22,752 nucleotides of DNA from Thiotrichales bacterium (GCA_018623305.1 JAAZVR010000003.1:1-22752); one strand, 5' to 3'. Counted from the stretch's first letter, positions 7,607 through 15,871 are shown. A program made the numbers and translations. The notes: a model not told the origin generated them from the sequence alone.

Positions 7607-8445
7607 CACCTTGGTTAAAGCCTGTTTATCAACGTTTACAGGCGCAGTTTAAACAAGGTCGATTACCCCATGCTTTGTTGATGTATGGCGTGCCTGGGAT
7701 GGGATTACCTGATTTAGCGCAGTCCATCGCTGATTTGATTCTGCCCAATGCTGAACAGCATCCCGATTTTGTTCGACTCAGCCCGAATGAGGGAGAGTCG
7801 GTGATTAAGGTCGATGCGGTGCGAGCTTTGATTCATAAAGTTCAGCAGACGGCTCATCAAAGCGGTGCGAAAGTCGCGTTGATCGAACCGATGTCGGCTT
7901 TGAATATTGCCTCTTTTAATGCCATTCTGAAGACCTTAGAAGAGCCTCCGAAAGAGACTTATTTTATTTTGTTGGCGCGTCATCCTGGAGAATTGCCAAA
8001 AACCATTGTCAGTCGTTGTCAAAATGTGCCAATTCCATCATTGGGTGAGCAGGAAGCGCTTGATTTTGTGCAATCACAATTGAATTTGGAGCCTGATATG
8101 GCTTTAAATCTTTTGAAATACGCACAAAATGCGCCTTTTCAAGCAATTGAGGCCTACAAAAATGGTGAATGGGACGCCTTTCGTGCTTTTCAACAGGCCT
8201 TAAAATCGGTATTGAGTTCAAGAATCTGCGTGGTTGATTTTGCCGCTGAGTATGCTGAACAATCGAAGGTGTTTGAGTGGATGATTTTAAGTACCCAAGC
8301 CATGATTCAAGCGCAAAATAAAGTGGCCTATCACCAGAATTTAAAGGCCTTATTGAGCGATCAGCAAGGCCTTAAATCGAATTTAAATCGCACGCTTTTA
8401 CTCGAAGCGCAAGTGATTCAATTACAGAATGCTTTAGGAGTTTAA
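7588..8445 (+). CDS. holB: DNA polymerase III delta' subunit
   Basis: The delta' subunit is the rigid stator of the clamp loader that places the sliding clamp on DNA. This 285-residue protein has the family's degenerate P-loop (GVPGMGLPD, 34-42), KVALIEPMSALNIASFNAILKTLEEPP and the SRC motif at 142-144 that contributes the arginine finger. It is shorter than E. coli HolB (334). Between the pseudo-P-loop and HPDF there is no four-Cys zinc module: the stretch IADLILPNAEQHPDF contains no cysteine. The GTG start has GGAG upstream and lies inside tmk. Its position between tmk and tatD supports the call. Confidence 0.93.
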   Translation: MSELNLAPWLKPVYQRLQAQFKQGRLPHALLMYGVPGMGLPDLAQSIADLILPNAEQHPDFVRLSPNEGESVIKVDAVRALIHKVQQTAHQSGAKVALIEPMSALNIASFNAILKTLEEPPKETYFILLARHPGELPKTIVSRCQNVPIPSLGEQEALDFVQSQLNLEPDMALNLLKYAQNAPFQAIEAYKNGEWDAFRAFQQALKSVLSSRICVVDFAAEYAEQSKVFEWMILSTQAMIQAQNKVAYHQNLKALLSDQQGLKSNLNRTLLLEAQVIQLQNALGV

Positions 8446-8446
8446 T

Positions 8447-9226
8447 ATGCATATTGTGGATTCTCATACCCATCTTAATTTATTGGAAGAGAATAACGTT
8501 TGTTCGGTTGATGAAGCGGTTGAAAATGCTTTAAAAGCGGATGTGAAAACATTGTTGAATGTGTGTACGAATCTTGAAAATTTTCATGAAGCGATTTTGC
8601 CGCCTGCGGAAAAATACGAGCATGTTTATGCATCTGTAGGTGTGCACCCGTGTTACCCAGAAGCGCGTCAGCCAACCGTTGATGAATTGTGTGATCTAGC
8701 GCAACACGATAAGGTGATTGCTATTGGTGAGTGTGGTTTGGATTATTTTCGTTCAGAAGAGGGCGAGGATATGACTTGGCAGCACACACGTTTTTCGACT
8801 CAGATTCAAGCTGCACGCGAATTGAATATGCCGTTAATCATTCATACGCGTTCAGCGAAAGAAGACACGATGGATAAACTGGAGCAGCTAGGCGCTCAGG
8901 ATTGCGGTGGAATTATGCACTGTTTCGTTGAAGACTGGGATACGGCTCAGCGTGCATTAGACATCGGTTTTTATATCTCATTTTCGGGGATTGTGAGTTT
9001 TAACAGCGCCAAAGACTTGCAAGAAGTGGCAAAAAAGGTGCCTTTGGATCGTATTTTGATTGAAACAGATGCGCCGTATTTAGCGCCAGTCCCATTCAGA
9101 GGCAAACCAAATCAGCCTGCTTATACTCGACACGTTGCGGAGAAAATTGCGGCATTACGAGAGATTTCATTGGCCGAGCTCGCCGAAGCGACGACAGCCA
9201 ACTTTAATCGCTTGTTTAAGTTATAA
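8447..9226 (+). CDS. ycfH: TatD-family metal-dependent deoxyribonuclease (YcfH-like)
   Basis: A TIM-barrel metallohydrolase of the TatD DNase family, located at the ycfH position after holB. Metal ligands expected in the family are all present: HTH at 7-9, Glu95 in IGECGLDY, His133 in IIHTR, His158 in MHCF and Asp208 in ETDAPYLAP. Length 259 is typical. The ATG has a strong TAGGAG site and starts one base after the holB stop. It is the last gene of the + strand operon. The substrate of YcfH-type members is not firmly known; 3'-5' exonuclease or D-aminoacyl-tRNA deacylase-like roles have been considered for the wider family. Confidence 0.9.
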   Translation: MHIVDSHTHLNLLEENNVCSVDEAVENALKADVKTLLNVCTNLENFHEAILPPAEKYEHVYASVGVHPCYPEARQPTVDELCDLAQHDKVIAIGECGLDYFRSEEGEDMTWQHTRFSTQIQAARELNMPLIIHTRSAKEDTMDKLEQLGAQDCGGIMHCFVEDWDTAQRALDIGFYISFSGIVSFNSAKDLQEVAKKVPLDRILIETDAPYLAPVPFRGKPNQPAYTRHVAEKIAALREISLAELAEATTANFNRLFKL

Positions 9227-9252
9227 AAAAACCGGCCTCTAGAGCCGGTTTC
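9224..9252. terminator. Bidirectional terminator between tatD and icd
   Basis: The 8-bp stem AAACCGGC / GCCGGTTT has a 7-base loop (9229-9251) and is preceded by a run of A. On the minus strand this gives a hairpin followed by seven T, an excellent terminator for icd. On the plus strand the T run is short (TTTCTT), so termination of tatD is weaker. Confidence 0.85.
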
Positions 9253-9270
9253 TTATGCATTGAGCTAAAC

Positions 9271-11493
9271 TTAATCAATGATTGAGTTAAACGTAGCGCT
9301 TGGTCGCATAGCTTTCGATGCAAGCTCAGGGTTAGGTTGGTAGTAACCACCAATATCCATTGCTTGGCCTTGAACTGAATTCAGTTCATCGACAATTGTG
9401 TTTTCATTGCTAGACAAAGCTTCTGCGATAGGCGTAAAGTGCGCTTTTAATGAAGCATCATCGGATTGATTTGCTAAAGCTTCTGTCCAGTACATCGCTA
9501 GGTAGAAATGCGAACCACGGTTGTCGATTTCACCGACTTTACGCGATGGCGATTTGTTGTTTTCAAGGAATTTCGCTGTCGCTTCATCCAATGTTTTCGC
9601 CAATACTTTCGCTTGAGCATTGTTGGTTGTTTCACCCAGGTGTTCCAGAGAAACCGCCAATGCCAAGAACTCGCCTAATGAATCCCAACGTAAGTGGTTT
9701 TCAGACATAAATTGTTGAACGTGTTTCGGTGCTGAACCGCCCGCACCTGTTTCAAACAAACCACCGCCATTCATCAATGGAACAATCGACAACATCTTCG
9801 CAGATGTGCCCAATTCCAAGATAGGGAATAGGTCAGTCAAATAGTCACGCAATACGTTGCCTGTGACTGAAATCGTATCTTCACCGGCTTTCAAGCGTTT
9901 CAATGTGAATTGAGTCGCTTCAAATGGTGCCATGATATGAATTTCAAGGCCATCCGTATTGTGGTCTTTCAAATATGTATTTACTTTCTCGATTAACTGA
10001 GCGTCGTGGGCACGGTCAGCATCCAACCAGAATACCGCAGGTGTGTTTGTAGATCGTGCACGATTAACGGCTAGCTTAACCCAATCTTGGATTGGCGCGT
10101 CTTTCACCTGGCACATACGGAAAATATCGCCTGCTTCAACTGATTGCTCTAGCAACACATTACCGTTTTTATCAATCGCTTGAACGGTTCCGTTAGAAGT
10201 CATTTCAAAGGTTTTATCGTGAGAGCCGTATTCTTCTGCTTTTTGCGCCATAAGGCCTACATTTGGCACTGTGCCCATTGTCTTAGGATCAAATGCGCCA
10301 TTTTCTTTACAGAAATCAATAGTCGCTTGATAAACGCTCGAGTAACAACGGTCAGGAATCACAGCTTTGGTGTCTTGTTGTTGTCCGTCTTTGTTCCACA
10401 TTTGACCTGATGAGCGAATCATCGCAGGCATAGAGGCATCAATGATGATGTCGCTTGGTACGTGCAAACACGTAATGCCTTTGTCTGAATCAACCATTGC
10501 AAGATCAGGCTGTTCTGCTAGGCACGCATCAATATCAGCCTTGATTTCAGATTGTTTCGCTTCATCTAAGCTGGCAATTTTGTTGTAAACATCGCCCAAA
10601 CCGTTGTTTGGATTAACACCCAATTGAGCGAAAGTTTCAGCATGTTTGTCGAATACGTCTTTAAAGAATACAGAGACACAGTGGCCAAAGATAATCGGGT
10701 CGGACACTTTCATCATTGTTGCTTTCATGTGCAATGAAAACAGTGTGCCTTCATCTTTAGCTTTGGCAATTTCTTGTGATAAAAATTCACGCAAAGCAGA
10801 CGCATTCATAACTGAGCTGTCCAGAATTTCACCTGCTTTAAGGGGTGCAAAGTCTTTCAGTGTTTGTGTATTTCCATCTGCGTCTGTGAACTGAATCATG
10901 AATTCAGAGGCATCGTTCAATGTGGTTGAACTTTCAGAACCGTAAAAATCGTTACCAGACATGGTTGCAACGTGCGATTTTGAATCAGATGACCATGCAC
11001 CCATTGAATGCGGGTTGTTTCGTGCGTATTGTTTAACTGAACCTGGCGCACGTCGATCTGAGTTACCTTCACGCAAAACAGGGTTTACAGCTGAACCCAA
11101 AACTTTTGCATAACGCGATTTGACGTCTTTTTCTTCATCTGTTTTAGGGTCGGCAGGGAAATCTGGAACTGCGTAACCATGTTCTTGCAGTTCTTTAATA
11201 GCCGCTGTTAATTGTGGAATCGACGCCGAGATGTTGGGTAGCTTGATGATATTTGCCTCAGGCGTTGTTGCCATAGCACCCAACTCAGCAAGGGCATCAC
11301 CGATGCGTTGTTCTTCTTTTAGGAAATCAGGAAAGTGCGCCAAAATACGGCCAGACAGTGAAATGTCGCGAGTTTCGATTGCGATACCTGCAGGTTTCAC
11401 AAACGCTTCGATGATCGGCTTAAGTGAATAGGTCGCTAAAGCAGGCGCTTCATCGGTATGTGTGTATATGATTTTTGCGTTTTGATCCGTCAT
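9271..11493 (-). CDS. icd: Monomeric NADP-dependent isocitrate dehydrogenase
   Basis: Converts isocitrate to 2-oxoglutarate with NADP in the TCA cycle. The 740-residue length identifies the monomeric (IDH-II) class, unrelated in size to the ~415-residue homodimeric enzyme of E. coli; Azotobacter IDH is about 741. Recognisable parts include REGNSDRRAP (isocitrate-binding Ser and Arg residues), KATMMKVSDPIIFGH, VSDPI-like metal and substrate residues, IDASMPAMIRSSG, and GTSAKMLSIVPLMNGGGLFETGAGGSAPKH in the C-terminal half. The ATG at 11493 is chosen over an upstream TTG because MTDQNAKIIYT matches the family. It is a single gene, convergent with tatD and divergent from clpS. Confidence 0.96.
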   Translation of the reverse strand: MTDQNAKIIYTHTDEAPALATYSLKPIIEAFVKPAGIAIETRDISLSGRILAHFPDFLKEEQRIGDALAELGAMATTPEANIIKLPNISASIPQLTAAIKELQEHGYAVPDFPADPKTDEEKDVKSRYAKVLGSAVNPVLREGNSDRRAPGSVKQYARNNPHSMGAWSSDSKSHVATMSGNDFYGSESSTTLNDASEFMIQFTDADGNTQTLKDFAPLKAGEILDSSVMNASALREFLSQEIAKAKDEGTLFSLHMKATMMKVSDPIIFGHCVSVFFKDVFDKHAETFAQLGVNPNNGLGDVYNKIASLDEAKQSEIKADIDACLAEQPDLAMVDSDKGITCLHVPSDIIIDASMPAMIRSSGQMWNKDGQQQDTKAVIPDRCYSSVYQATIDFCKENGAFDPKTMGTVPNVGLMAQKAEEYGSHDKTFEMTSNGTVQAIDKNGNVLLEQSVEAGDIFRMCQVKDAPIQDWVKLAVNRARSTNTPAVFWLDADRAHDAQLIEKVNTYLKDHNTDGLEIHIMAPFEATQFTLKRLKAGEDTISVTGNVLRDYLTDLFPILELGTSAKMLSIVPLMNGGGLFETGAGGSAPKHVQQFMSENHLRWDSLGEFLALAVSLEHLGETTNNAQAKVLAKTLDEATAKFLENNKSPSRKVGEIDNRGSHFYLAMYWTEALANQSDDASLKAHFTPIAEALSSNENTIVDELNSVQGQAMDIGGYYQPNPELASKAMRPSATFNSIID

Positions 11494-11549
11494 TGACTTT
11501 CTCAATCCCTTAGAATAGTGAACATTTCGAGTATTTTATCAGTAATGAA

Positions 11550-11577
11550 TTGATTTTTTCCAAAGACGCCACATTAT
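11550..11577 (+). promoter_or_regulatory. Weak candidate promoter for clpS
   Basis: TTGATT (11550-11555) and CATTAT (11572-11577) stand 16 bases apart, each 4 of 6 to the sigma-70 consensus, in the 117-base divergent gap between icd and clpS. The position suits a leader of roughly 25-30 bases. No convincing promoter for icd was recognised in the same gap. Confidence 0.3.
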
Positions 11578-11610
11578 TAAACGCAATGGAAAATAGGAAT
11601 GTAAAGAACT

Positions 11611-11928
11611 ATGTCAGAACATGAAGTAAACGATGAGGGCGGCGTATCAGTCGCGGAAGCGCCACCGAAAACAAAAATTCCACGCAAATATAAAGTCATC
11701 ATTTTGAACGATGACTTTACGACGTTTGATTTCGTTGTTGAGGTTTTGTGCAAGTTTTTCCATAAATCCCCGATTGAAGCGGAGCAAATCACGAATCAAG
11801 TACACCATGATGGCAAAGGTTTAGCCGGTGTCTACTCACGAGATGTTGCAGAAACAAAAATGCATCAAGCAAATCATTATGCTCGTACAAATGGCCATCC
11901 TTTGACGACAAAAGTGGAGCCGGAATAA
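11611..11928 (+). CDS. clpS: ATP-dependent Clp protease adaptor ClpS
   Basis: ClpS recognises N-degron substrates with large hydrophobic N-terminal residues and delivers them to ClpAP. The 105-residue protein has a flexible N-terminal tail of about 25 residues, then YKVIILNDDFTTFDFVVEVL with the Asn33-Asp34-Asp35 that bind the substrate alpha-amino group, and VHHDGKGLAGVYSRDVAETK with the conserved pocket His at about 65. At the position of the E. coli Met40 gatekeeper there is Phe39. Its TAA overlaps the clpA ATG by one base (TAATG), so the two are translationally coupled. Confidence 0.97.
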   Translation: MSEHEVNDEGGVSVAEAPPKTKIPRKYKVIILNDDFTTFDFVVEVLCKFFHKSPIEAEQITNQVHHDGKGLAGVYSRDVAETKMHQANHYARTNGHPLTTKVEPE

Positions 11929-14147
11929 TGCTAAACCAACAATTACAAAGCAGTTTAAATGATGCCTTTACTTACGCTCATGAACTTTCACATGAATTTG
12001 TGACACTGGAGCATCTGTTATTGGTGTTGTTGGAAAACCCACAAGTCACAGAGATTTTGGATGCCTGTAACGGTGATATCGAGTCGCTGAAAGAAGATTT
12101 GTTAATGTTTATTCATGAAAGCAATGACGAAATCGAAAACGAAGCGGATTTGAATGTACAACCGACACTGGGTTTTCAGCGTGTTATTCAGCGAGCTATT
12201 TATCAAGTTCAAAGCTCAGGTCAAGATGAAGTGACAGGTGGCCATATTATCGTTTCGATGTATTCAGAACCTGAATCACAAGCCGTTTATTTGTTGGAAA
12301 AGCAAAAGATTGATCGTTTAGACGTAGTGACTTATATGTCGCATGGTATGAGCGATGACAGCTTCGATTTTGATAAAGAGATCGAAACAGATGAGGGCGA
12401 ATCTTCAACGGATCCGTTGAGTAAATTTGCTGAAAATTTGAATGAAAAGGCCATGGCCGGCAATATCGATCCACTGATTGGGCGTGATGAAGAAATCAAT
12501 CGTACGATTCAGGTGTTGGTACGTCGACGCAAAAATAATCCATTGTTTGTCGGTGAGGCCGGTGTAGGTAAGACGTCATTGGCTGAAGGATTGGCGTTGC
12601 GCATTGTTAATGGGGATGTGCCTGAAATCTTGCGCACTTCTCAAGTGTTTGCGTTAGATTTAGGTTCAATGCTGGCAGGCACGAAATACCGTGGTGATTT
12701 TGAAAAACGTTTGAAAGCGGTATTGAAGCAAGTTAATCAGGTTGAGCATGCGATTTTGTTTATTGATGAAATTCATACGATTATTGGTGCTGGCTCGACA
12801 GGCGGTGGCAGTTTGGATGCCTCAAATTTGATTAAACCCGCTTTAGCCGATGGCCGTTTACGTTGCATCGGTGCAACAACTTATGATGAATACCGCACGA
12901 TTTTTGAGAAAGATCGAGCCTTGGCGCGCCGTTTCCAGAAGGTGGATGTGCCAGAGCCAACTGTCGATGAGACGGTTCAAATCTTGAAAGGCCTTAAACC
13001 GTATTTTGAAAAACACCATGAAGTGAAATACACCAATCAGGCGATTCATAAAGCCGCTGAGTTATCTGCGCGTTATATGACCGATCGCCATTTGCCAGAT
13101 AAAGCGATTGATGTGTTGGATGAAGCGGGTGCGAAACAGCGCATCACAGTGGCGTCTAAACGTAAGAAACAAATTGGTGTTGCGGATATTGAATCGATTG
13201 TTGCAGGTATGGCGCGCATTCCAGTCACGCAAGTGAACAGTTCTGAAAAAACGAAATTGAAATCGCTTGAGTCGGATTTGGAACGTGTGGTTTATGGGCA
13301 AGAAGAGGCGATTGACCGTGTATCGACAGCGATGAAAATGGCCCGCGCGAATTTAAAAGACGAGAACAAGCCGATTGCTTCGTTTTTATTCGCAGGACCA
13401 ACGGGTGTGGGTAAAACTGAATTATGTCGTCAGTTGTCGAAGATTGCAGGTCTAGAGTTGATTCGTTTCGATATGTCGGAATACATGGAGCGTCATGCGG
13501 TGTCTCGTTTGATTGGTGCGCCTCCTGGTTATGTGGGTTATGAAAGTGGCGGTTTATTGACTGAAGCTGTGACGAAACATCCTCATTCTATCGTTTTGTT
13601 GGATGAAATCGAAAAAGCGCATCCTGATTTGTTCAACCTTCTTTTGCAGGTTATGGATCACGGCACATTGACGGACAACAACGGGCGAAAAGCCGATTTT
13701 CGCAATGTGATGTTGGTGATGACGTCCAATGTTGGTGCTGAAACCATGTCGCGTTCAAGTTTTGGTTTTGTCGAACAGTCTCACGCGGCGGATTTTGGGG
13801 GCGAGTTGAAGAAATTGTTCACACCTGAATTCCGTAACCGTTTGGATGCGGTTGTTCAATTTAAAGCCTTGGGTGAAGAACAAATCGCTCGTGTGGTAGA
13901 TAAAAACATCATTGAACTTCAAGAGCAATTATCCGCTCAGAAAGTGAAAATCAACCTATCTGCTGAAGCTCGAGAGTGGTTGGTGAAACATGGATACGAG
14001 CCTGCAATGGGCGCGCGTCCGATGCGTCGATTGATTCAGGACAAGATTCGTAAACCGCTAGCCAACGAATTGCTGTTTGGTAATTTAGTCGATGGCGGTG
14101 AAGTCGAAGTGGTTCTTAAAGACGATGAGTTGATGCTGCAAAGCTAA
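11928..14147 (+). CDS. clpA: ATP-dependent Clp protease ATP-binding subunit ClpA
   Basis: Hexameric AAA+ unfoldase that feeds ClpS-delivered and ssrA-tagged substrates into ClpP. The 739 residues comprise an N-domain (1-140), an acidic linker (about 142-165) and two AAA+ modules. D1: Walker A GEAGVGKT at 209-216, Walker B ILFIDEIHT. D2: Walker A GPTGVGKT at 490-497, Walker B IVLLDEIEKA, sensor NVGAET. The ClpP-docking loop usually written IGL/IGF appears as FGF at 612-614. The end LLFGNLVDGGEVEVVL is typical, with a shorter tail than E. coli ClpA. A terminator follows within 30 bases. Confidence 0.97.
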   Translation: MLNQQLQSSLNDAFTYAHELSHEFVTLEHLLLVLLENPQVTEILDACNGDIESLKEDLLMFIHESNDEIENEADLNVQPTLGFQRVIQRAIYQVQSSGQDEVTGGHIIVSMYSEPESQAVYLLEKQKIDRLDVVTYMSHGMSDDSFDFDKEIETDEGESSTDPLSKFAENLNEKAMAGNIDPLIGRDEEINRTIQVLVRRRKNNPLFVGEAGVGKTSLAEGLALRIVNGDVPEILRTSQVFALDLGSMLAGTKYRGDFEKRLKAVLKQVNQVEHAILFIDEIHTIIGAGSTGGGSLDASNLIKPALADGRLRCIGATTYDEYRTIFEKDRALARRFQKVDVPEPTVDETVQILKGLKPYFEKHHEVKYTNQAIHKAAELSARYMTDRHLPDKAIDVLDEAGAKQRITVASKRKKQIGVADIESIVAGMARIPVTQVNSSEKTKLKSLESDLERVVYGQEEAIDRVSTAMKMARANLKDENKPIASFLFAGPTGVGKTELCRQLSKIAGLELIRFDMSEYMERHAVSRLIGAPPGYVGYESGGLLTEAVTKHPHSIVLLDEIEKAHPDLFNLLLQVMDHGTLTDNNGRKADFRNVMLVMTSNVGAETMSRSSFGFVEQSHAADFGGELKKLFTPEFRNRLDAVVQFKALGEEQIARVVDKNIIELQEQLSAQKVKINLSAEAREWLVKHGYEPAMGARPMRRLIQDKIRKPLANELLFGNLVDGGEVEVVLKDDELMLQS

Positions 14148-14170
14148 AACTCACCTGAACCTATAAACTC

Positions 14171-14197
14171 AAAAAGCCGGTCTAAGCCGGCTTTATA
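14171..14197. terminator. Bidirectional terminator between clpA and infA
   Basis: The 8-bp stem AAAGCCGG / CCGGCTTT has a 6-base loop (14173-14194). T-rich sequence follows on the plus strand, and five T follow on the minus strand. It sits between the convergent clpA and infA and serves both. Confidence 0.8.
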
Positions 14198-14214
14198 TAT
14201 GAAACAACGGTGTA

Positions 14215-14430
14215 TTACTTGCTTCGGAAAGTAATGCGACCTTTAGTCAAATCGTAAGGTGTCATTTCTACCTTCACTTTATCACCAGTTAAGATACGGA
14301 TGTAGTGCTTACGCATCTTGCCTGAGATGTGAGCAGTAATCACATGACCATTTTCCAGCTCTACTCGAAACATTGTGTTTGGCAATGTTTCAGTGACAGT
14401 GCCTTCAAATTCAATTACGTCTTTAGCCAT
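14215..14430 (-). CDS. infA: Translation initiation factor IF-1
   Basis: IF-1 binds the ribosomal A site during initiation. The 71-residue S1/OB-fold protein starts MAKDVIEFEGTV and has GHVITAHISGKMRKHYIRI and the C-terminal RITFRSK end, almost identical to family consensus. The ATG at 14430 has GGAA upstream; an in-frame ATG three codons earlier gives non-family residues and is rejected. It is a single gene with its own promoter at 14464-14491. E. coli has a tRNA-Ser gene between clpA and infA; none is seen here. Confidence 0.98.
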   Translation of the reverse strand: MAKDVIEFEGTVTETLPNTMFRVELENGHVITAHISGKMRKHYIRILTGDKVKVEMTPYDLTKGRITFRSK

Positions 14431-14463
14431 AGTTTCCACATAAGTTATTAAAAAATCTGGGGA

Positions 14464-14491
14464 ATTATAGCAAGTTCACTCTCAATTACAA
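14464..14491 (-). promoter_or_regulatory. Candidate sigma-70 promoter for infA
   Basis: Read on the minus strand, TTGTAA (14491-14486) and a perfect TATAAT (14469-14464) are separated by 16 bases. The start would be near 14457, giving a leader of about 27 bases to the infA ATG. Confidence 0.6.
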
Positions 14492-14531
14492 AAAGAATAC
14501 ATAATTAATGTGGGATTAGGGTCTAGAAAGT

Positions 14532-14547
14532 TGGCACGTAAACTGCA
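14532..14547 (+). promoter_or_regulatory. Near-consensus sigma-54 promoter
   Basis: TGGCACGTAAACTGCA matches the sigma-54 consensus TGGCACGnnnnTTGCW at every fixed position except one (C for T at the first T of TTGC). The -24 GG and -12 GC are at the required spacing. Transcription would start near 14558, just upstream of the AGGAGG at 14565-14570 and the ATG at 14577. Sigma-54 promoters need an AAA+ enhancer-binding activator; no activator gene or clear enhancer site is visible in the window. Confidence 0.75.
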
Positions 14548-14576
14548 TGTATCTAAGAAATTTTAGGAGGTCAATG

Positions 14577-15353
14577 ATGGCAGACGAAGAATTAGAGAAC
14601 TCAGAAAATCAAGATGAGTTACTGGATGATATGTCAGATTTAGATACGGGATCGACTGAGCCTGCATCAATCGATACATCAGGCCTTGAAAACAAGGTTG
14701 AATCTGTAACAAAAGCGATGAACAAACAGGCAGAAGAATTGACAGCTTCGGTTAAGTCCGTCAAGAAAATGGTGGTTATTCTTGGAACGACCACATTAGT
14801 ATTGCTGTTAGGTGCAGTTGGAGGCGGCATTTTTATGACGATGGGAAACGGGCAGCAGATTCATTCAATCAATGAGAACGTAACTTTAGTTCAACAGGAT
14901 CTGAAAAGCGTGATTATTGCTTCAGAGGATGCTCGCCAAGCCAGTCTGATCTTCAGGAAGAACTTAACCGAAAAGTGGGTAAGGTCGAAGCGTTGTCACT
15001 TGAGATGAAAAATCTGCAAGTGAAAAACGACGAAGCGAATCAAGCATTAATTAGACAGCTCTAATCATCAAAAGGGACATAAACTTCTGCACATGATGCA
15101 AAGTCTTCAAATAGATTTACGGCACTAAACTAAACGGTAATCGGCGGTTTCCGCAGGCATTAGTCATCGTATTCGTGGCGTTGAGAAAGAAAACATCGTT
15201 CAGAAAAAGCAAATCAAATCGATTGAATACCAGCTTCAAGTCTTGAAAAAGAAAGTCGGTGGTGATGATGAAGATTTAGCGAAACTTCTTGAACGTGTAC
15301 CAAACATTAATGAAGATGTGCCTAAGCGCGATGGAAAATATTCATTTCCCTAG
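14577..15353 (+). pseudogene. Degraded gene for a membrane-anchored coiled-coil protein
   Basis: No known family is recognised. An AGGAGG site six bases before the ATG starts MADEELENSENQDE, an acidic N-terminus of ~45 residues. A possible coiled-coil follows, then one membrane segment (about VVILGTTTLVLLLGAVGGG) and further helical sequence. Near 14940 the coding sense moves to another frame, giving QEELNRKVGKVEALSLEM and more heptad-like sequence to a stop at 15062. A third open stretch, 15141-15353, again encodes charged helix (VEKENIVQKKQIKSIEYQLQ) and ends in KYSFP. The first frame stops at 15006. Stops in all linking frames between 15065 and 15140 mean at least two indels, so decay is more likely than a single sequencing error. 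A truncated product of ~143 residues could still be made. Confidence 0.65.
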
Positions 15354-15376
15354 GGTGGAAACTCTAAAGGATTAAG

Positions 15377-15871
15377 TTATCGTCTTTGAAAGACACCTAA
15401 CTCGCGATTTTTTATCACTTCATCTGCAGGGAAATATTGACCGTTCATGGCAATATAAACGCCTGATTCAAGTGTTTGAGAAAATGCTAAAGCACAACCA
15501 AGGTTGAAGCTGGCATCGCTTTTAGCTAATGCAAAAGGCCTCATTGCGCCAGTCAATACAATGGTTTTAGCCAACTGAGCCTGTTGTAAAACAAGCGCAG
15601 AATCGACCATAGTATCTGTCCCATGTGTAATCAAAATACGATTTGAATCCACTTCAGAAACCGACTTCAACAAGATTTGACGATCATCGTCAGTCATTTC
15701 CAAACTATCTTTCATCATCACACGATGAATATCGATATCAATCGTTAGACGCGATTCTTCAATCAATTTCGGTAGAACATTGCTAGGGAAAACCAATTCG
15801 CCTGTCAGTTCATTGTAATCTTTTTCAAGAGTGCCGCCACAGGCGAGCCAAGCAATCTTAGACTTCTTCAC
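15377..15871 (-). CDS. Stand-alone asparaginase N-terminal-domain protein
   Basis: A 164-residue protein matching only the N-terminal alpha/beta domain of L-asparaginases; full enzymes are ~330 residues. The first catalytic Thr is in ACGGTLEK (Thr14), the second Thr-Asp pair in THGTDTM (Thr85-Asp86), and TGAMRP (108-112) is intact. The C-terminal domain is absent and the Lys that completes the second triad in E. coli enzymes seems to be replaced (FSQTLE region), so hydrolysis of asparagine is doubtful. The end looks natural, without frameshift remains downstream. GTG at 15871 (AGGG eight bases upstream) is preferred to TTG at 15889; both lie inside the preceding LexA-like gene, implying coupling. 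Last gene of the minus-strand operon. Confidence 0.8.
   Translation of the reverse strand: MKKSKIAWLACGGTLEKDYNELTGELVFPSNVLPKLIEESRLTIDIDIHRVMMKDSLEMTDDDRQILLKSVSEVDSNRILITHGTDTMVDSALVLQQAQLAKTIVLTGAMRPFALAKSDASFNLGCALAFSQTLESGVYIAMNGQYFPADEVIKNRELGVFQRR

Noticed and set aside
9450..9710. Plus-strand open frames inside icd, and similar frames opposite other genes
   Set aside because: They are low-complexity antisense shadows of well-supported genes, without ribosome binding sites or family motifs.
14148..14214. tRNA-Ser gene between clpA and infA, as in E. coli
   Set aside because: The gap is too short and contains only the terminator.
14547..14573. Upstream ATG extension of the membrane coiled-coil frame
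   Set aside because: It begins at the last base of the sigma-54 -12 element and upstream of the predicted transcript start; the AGGAGG fits the ATG at 14577 instead.
15354..15376. Terminator between the pseudogene and the convergent asparaginase-domain gene
   Set aside because: Only weak partial repeats such as TCTTTGAAAGA, with no usable loop or T run.
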